From: an uncultured Clostridia bacterium
Lineage (GTDB): Bacteria; Bacillota; Clostridia; UBA1381
Direction of reading: 5' to 3'
Length of the DNA stretch: 9,140 nt
Assembly: GCA_934463455.1 (NCBI GenBank)
Contig: CAKSJU010000086.1
Span: 1-9,140, forward strand
Position numbers and translations under genes: made by a program
Notes under the pieces: model-generated
What the model saw: only the letters and a program-made list of their open reading frames with translations
What the model was told of the DNA's origin: nothing
Database searches by the model: none
Shown: in pieces, positions 6,813-9,140 of the stretch
Layout: every line of letters starts with the position of its first letter
Numbering within the stretch: position 1 is the first letter of the stretch

Positions 6813-6937
6813 GTTAGTGGTTGACATAAAACCTAAAAACATAAAGGAAAGTAAACCACAAAGAGGCAGGTATGAGAAAGTAAAACCCAAGGTGTTAAGC
6901 TTTCTTATTACTAACGGTAAGATACGAATATCGTATC
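6813..6937 (+). promoter_or_regulatory. Potentially structured 5' leader of the SLH-protein gene
   Basis: Several complementary segments can be drawn by eye. A long-range 9-bp helix pairs GTTAGTGGT (6813-6821) with ATTACTAAC (6907-6915), including two G-U pairs. Directly stacked inside it, GAGAAAG (6874-6880) pairs with CTTTCTT (6900-6906). Downstream is a perfect 7-bp hairpin with a 3-nt loop (6921-6927 with 6931-6937), 18 nt before the AGGAGGA site. A competing pairing GTGGTT (6817-6822) with AACCAC (6854-6859) excludes the first helix. I do not recognise a known riboswitch class; the c-di-GMP class I core is not present. The predicted transcription start (about 6816) would shorten the outer helix by about 3 bp, so either the start or the fold may be wrong. 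Confidence 0.35.
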
Positions 6938-6967
6938 GAAGACAGAAATCTATATAGGAGGAAAAAC

Positions 6968-9140
6968 ATGAAGAGTTCAAAAAAATTACTCGCAGGTGCG
7001 CTGGCGTTTTCGGTTATGACATCCGGAATTACAGCATTTGCAACACGTGCTTCCGACGTTGAGGGAACACGCTACGCAGACTCGGTAAAGCTTTTGTCGG
7101 CACTGGGAATTATGAACGGCGACGGTGACGGTAATTACAGACCGGATGACACAATAACACGTGCGGAAGTGACAAAATTGGTTATCCATGCACTGGGCTT
7201 GGAAGATGCGGCAACAGCTGCACAGGGTCTTTCAAAGTTCCCGGATGTTCAGACAAATCACTGGGCAAACGGATATATCAATATTGCAACTTCACAAAAT
7301 ATCATTGTCGGTGATGATACGGGCAGATTCAGACCTAATGAAGAAATAACCTACGCAGAGGCTATGACGATTTTGGTAAGAGCACTCGGTTATGAAGTGG
7401 CAGCCGAAAGAAAAGGCGGCTATCCGCAGGGGTATTTGGTAGTAGGCTCTGACAATAAATTGAATACCGGCGTAACGGTTACGTCAAGAGAACCAATTAA
7501 AAGAGGCGAAGTTGCTCTTATGACAGAGAATGCACTTGATGCAAAGCTTATGGAAATAACCGGCTACGGCGACGACCTCAAATACGAAGTAACGGAAAAA
7601 ACTTTGCTTAAGGATAAGCTCAAGGTTACAAAGGCGGAAGGACAAATTGTTGCAATAGACAATACAAGTCTTGACGGAGAATCCAAGCTTGCTTCGGGAC
7701 AAATTAAAATCGGTGATAAGGTTTTTGATACAAGTACAAGTTTTAACAATCTTTTGGGATATAATGTAGAATATTATCTGAAAGATACTAAAAAAAGTGA
7801 CGATACTGTAATTCTTGCACTTCCGAAAAGCGAAAAAAATTCGACAGTAACAATTGACGCAAAGCTTTTTGAGAGTATTACTTCCAAAAACGGAAACAAG
7901 GCTCTTGAATATTATAAGCAGGAAAGCGATTCAAAAACTTCAACGGTAACACTTGAAGAAAACGCAAAGCTTATTTATAACGGAAAGCTGGAGACTATGT
8001 CGGATGAGCTTTTGAATATCAAGGATAAATCGGGAAATGTAGTTGTTCTCGATACCGACAGAAACGGAAAATATGATATAGTTTTTGTTACGGAATATAA
8101 AAATACTGTTGTTGAAGAGGTTACCGCAAGCGGTAAGATTACCGATAAATACGGTAATGCGACAATAAAGCTTGACCAAGATGACGATGACCTGCGCTAT
8201 ACAATCACAAGAGGTTATGAAGAATTGAAGCTTTCAGACCTTAAGGAGTACGATGTTCTTTCGGTTGCTGCAAGTAAAGACAGCAAGCTCTATTCAATCG
8301 TGGTAACAAATTCAACCGTAGAAGGTAAAATTACAGGTATCTATGATAAGGGCGTATATGTCGGAGATAATTTCTTTGAGATTGCCGACAACTACAAGGA
8401 AGACCTTTCAAGAGGTACCGAAGGCGTATTCTATCTTGATATAGACGGAAGAATTGCCGCTGCGGATACCACAGTTCAGGTAAACGGAAACTACGCATAT
8501 CTTGTAAAAGCATATGCTGATATGAACACCGATGAAATAGCTAAATTCAAGCTTTTCACAAAGGACGGTAAAGAGGTTGTATATGAGGCAACCGAAAAAA
8601 TCAGATTTAACGGAACCGGCGGAAAGCTTGCAACCGACATTGTTAAGGACTTTAATACCTCTGAGGAGACCGACAAGCAGCTTGTAACCTTCAGCCTTAA
8701 CGCCGACGGAAAGCTTATATCACTGAATACCGCTGTTGACAACACTTCAACAGGAAATGTAAACGACAGCAAATTCACAATGAACTATAAATTGAGCAAC
8801 GTAAAATATAATGAAAAGCTCAAAACTCTCGGCAAAATAAAAATTGACGAAAAGACAGTAATATTTGATATTCCGTCCGACGCAAAAGATTCGACCGATT
8901 ACAGCATGGCGGGACTTTCAAAATTTGTTGATGAGCAAAGCTATGATGTGATTGTATTTGACAGAACAGACGATTTCTATGCAAAAGCAATTATAGTAAC
9001 TAATGCGTCCTTTAAGGCTAACGCAGATTCTAAGATTGCGATAGTATCAAAAATTATCTCGGCGTCAAACGGCAATGACGATTTGGTAGAAAGACTTTAC
9101 GCATATCAAGACGGTAAGGAAATCAGCCTTGACGCAGAAA
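6968..9140 (+). CDS. Secreted S-layer-homology (SLH) domain surface protein, 3'-truncated by the window edge
   Basis: The frame is open for 724 codons from ATG 6968 to the right edge without a stop. AGGAGGA (6956-6962) lies 5 nt upstream. Residues 1-25 form a Sec signal peptide: Lys-rich start, hydrophobic core and an AFA-T cleavage site. SLH domain 1 (about 36-78) has the GDGDGNYRPDDTITRAE segment; SLH domain 2 (about 91-142) has FPDVQTNHWANGYI and TYAE; a third, degenerate copy (about 151-190) ends in IKRGEVALM. SLH domains bind pyruvylated secondary cell-wall polymers in the families studied, so this protein is probably anchored to the cell wall at the surface. The rest (about 200-724) is Lys/Asp/Asn/Thr-rich, with alternating beta-strand-like segments and recurring units of the form (Y)DV-x-hydrophobic...IVVTN. 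No catalytic domain was recognised. It may be an S-layer or other surface structural protein; any enzymatic or adhesin domain could lie past the edge. Confidence 0.9.
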   Translation, partial: MKSSKKLLAGALAFSVMTSGITAFATRASDVEGTRYADSVKLLSALGIMNGDGDGNYRPDDTITRAEVTKLVIHALGLEDAATAAQGLSKFPDVQTNHWANGYINIATSQNIIVGDDTGRFRPNEEITYAEAMTILVRALGYEVAAERKGGYPQGYLVVGSDNKLNTGVTVTSREPIKRGEVALMTENALDAKLMEITGYGDDLKYEVTEKTLLKDKLKVTKAEGQIVAIDNTSLDGESKLASGQIKIGDKVFDTSTSFNNLLGYNVEYYLKDTKKSDDTVILALPKSEKNSTVTIDAKLFESITSKNGNKALEYYKQESDSKTSTVTLEENAKLIYNGKLETMSDELLNIKDKSGNVVVLDTDRNGKYDIVFVTEYKNTVVEEVTASGKITDKYGNATIKLDQDDDDLRYTITRGYEELKLSDLKEYDVLSVAASKDSKLYSIVVTNSTVEGKITGIYDKGVYVGDNFFEIADNYKEDLSRGTEGVFYLDIDGRIAAADTTVQVNGNYAYLVKAYADMNTDEIAKFKLFTKDGKEVVYEATEKIRFNGTGGKLATDIVKDFNTSEETDKQLVTFSLNADGKLISLNTAVDNTSTGNVNDSKFTMNYKLSNVKYNEKLKTLGKIKIDEKTVIFDIPSDAKDSTDYSMAGLSKFVDEQSYDVIVFDRTDDFYAKAIIVTNASFKANADSKIAIVSKIISASNGNDDLVERLYAYQDGKEISLDAE
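8249..9060 (+). repeat. Degenerate internal protein repeat in the SLH protein
   Basis: Residues 428-458 (YDVLSVAASKDSKLYSIVVT, then NSTVEGKITGI) resemble residues 659-697 (YDVIVFDRTDDFYAKAIIVT, then NASFKANADSKIAI). An earlier, weaker copy starts near residue 357 (NVVVLDTDRNGKYDIVFVTE), followed by SGKITDKY like EGKITGIY. This suggests a repeated beta-rich module after the SLH domains. The likeness is at protein level only; no DNA-level tandem repeat was seen. Confidence 0.45.

Larger units (their letters stand above)
6625..6967. other. AT-rich divergent intergenic region between GH38 and the SLH-protein gene
   Basis: No credible coding sequence is seen here. The part next to GH38 (6625-6780) is plain AT-rich DNA, with only the 10-bp palindrome TTTGATCAAA (6677-6686) standing out. 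The right part (6781-6967) holds a candidate promoter and a foldable leader for the SLH-protein gene, listed separately. A short open frame on the - strand (6789-6980) has no ribosome binding site or recognisable protein and is treated as chance. Confidence 0.6.

Noticed and set aside
6872..6883. Three-codon leader peptide (Met-Arg-Lys-stop) in the SLH leader
   Set aside because: A purine-rich AGG lies nearby, but such tiny frames are common by chance and the spacing is too short for good initiation.
6840..6940. c-di-GMP class I riboswitch before the SLH gene
   Set aside because: AAACC and ACAAAG strings recall the class I core, but the intervening P2 hairpin and the ACGCAAAGCC segment are absent.
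6789..6980. 63-residue open frame on the - strand in the divergent intergenic region
   Set aside because: No ribosome binding site or family resemblance; it overlaps the SLH gene start and its leader.
6986..8778. Open frames on the - strand opposite the SLH-protein gene
   Set aside because: They are antisense to a continuous 724-codon frame with signal peptide and SLH domains; compositions look like shadows, with no start signals.
7087..8826. Very frequent AAGCTT in the SLH gene, suggesting a DNA repeat
   Set aside because: It results from recurrent Lys-Leu codon pairs (aag ctt) in a Lys-rich protein; surrounding DNA is not repeated.

Overview
The window looks like a chromosomal segment of a low-GC Gram-positive anaerobe, most likely class Clostridia (Bacillota). 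Supporting signs are the AT-rich sequence, strong purine-rich ribosome binding sites (GGAGG type), several near-consensus sigma-A promoters, TTG/ATG starts, and a secreted SLH-domain surface protein. The clade is inferred from gene families and style; no 16S or other phylogenetic marker is present.

Layout, left to right. (1) A 5'-truncated rodA-type SEDS glycosyltransferase gene runs off the left edge. After a 26-nt gap it is followed on the same strand by folE (GTP cyclohydrolase I), apparently the same transcription unit. (2) A second + strand unit with its own strong promoter encodes an sn-glycerol-1-phosphate dehydrogenase-family protein (AraM/EgsA type). (3) On the - strand, converging on it end to end with no base between the stop codons, is a DeoR-family regulator. 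(4) Upstream of the regulator on the - strand is an 873-residue cytoplasmic GH38 alpha-mannosidase-type hydrolase. It has a perfect-consensus promoter and a 17-bp-stem terminator. (5) A 402-base divergent intergenic region separates it from (6) a secreted SLH-domain protein on the + strand, which runs off the right edge (724 codons visible). That gene is preceded by a potentially structured leader.

How the parts may work together. GH38, DeoR regulator and glycerol-1-phosphate dehydrogenase form a compact, locally controlled cassette. A coherent but unproven reading is that the GH38 enzyme releases a sugar plus a glycerol-phosphate-type aglycone, that the dehydrogenase oxidises sn-glycerol-1-phosphate to dihydroxyacetone phosphate, and that the DeoR protein senses a phosphorylated intermediate. 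No transporter or kinase is present in the window, so substrate entry is unexplained. RodA (cell-wall elongation) and the SLH protein (envelope surface) are ordinary envelope genes flanking the cassette, and folE serves pterin/folate synthesis.

No tRNA, rRNA, CRISPR array, insertion sequence or attachment site was seen. The most worthwhile leads are the GH38/G1P-dehydrogenase/DeoR cassette, the shared ACTAT/ATAGT elements at its promoters, the zero-gap convergent gene ends, and the foldable leader of the SLH gene.
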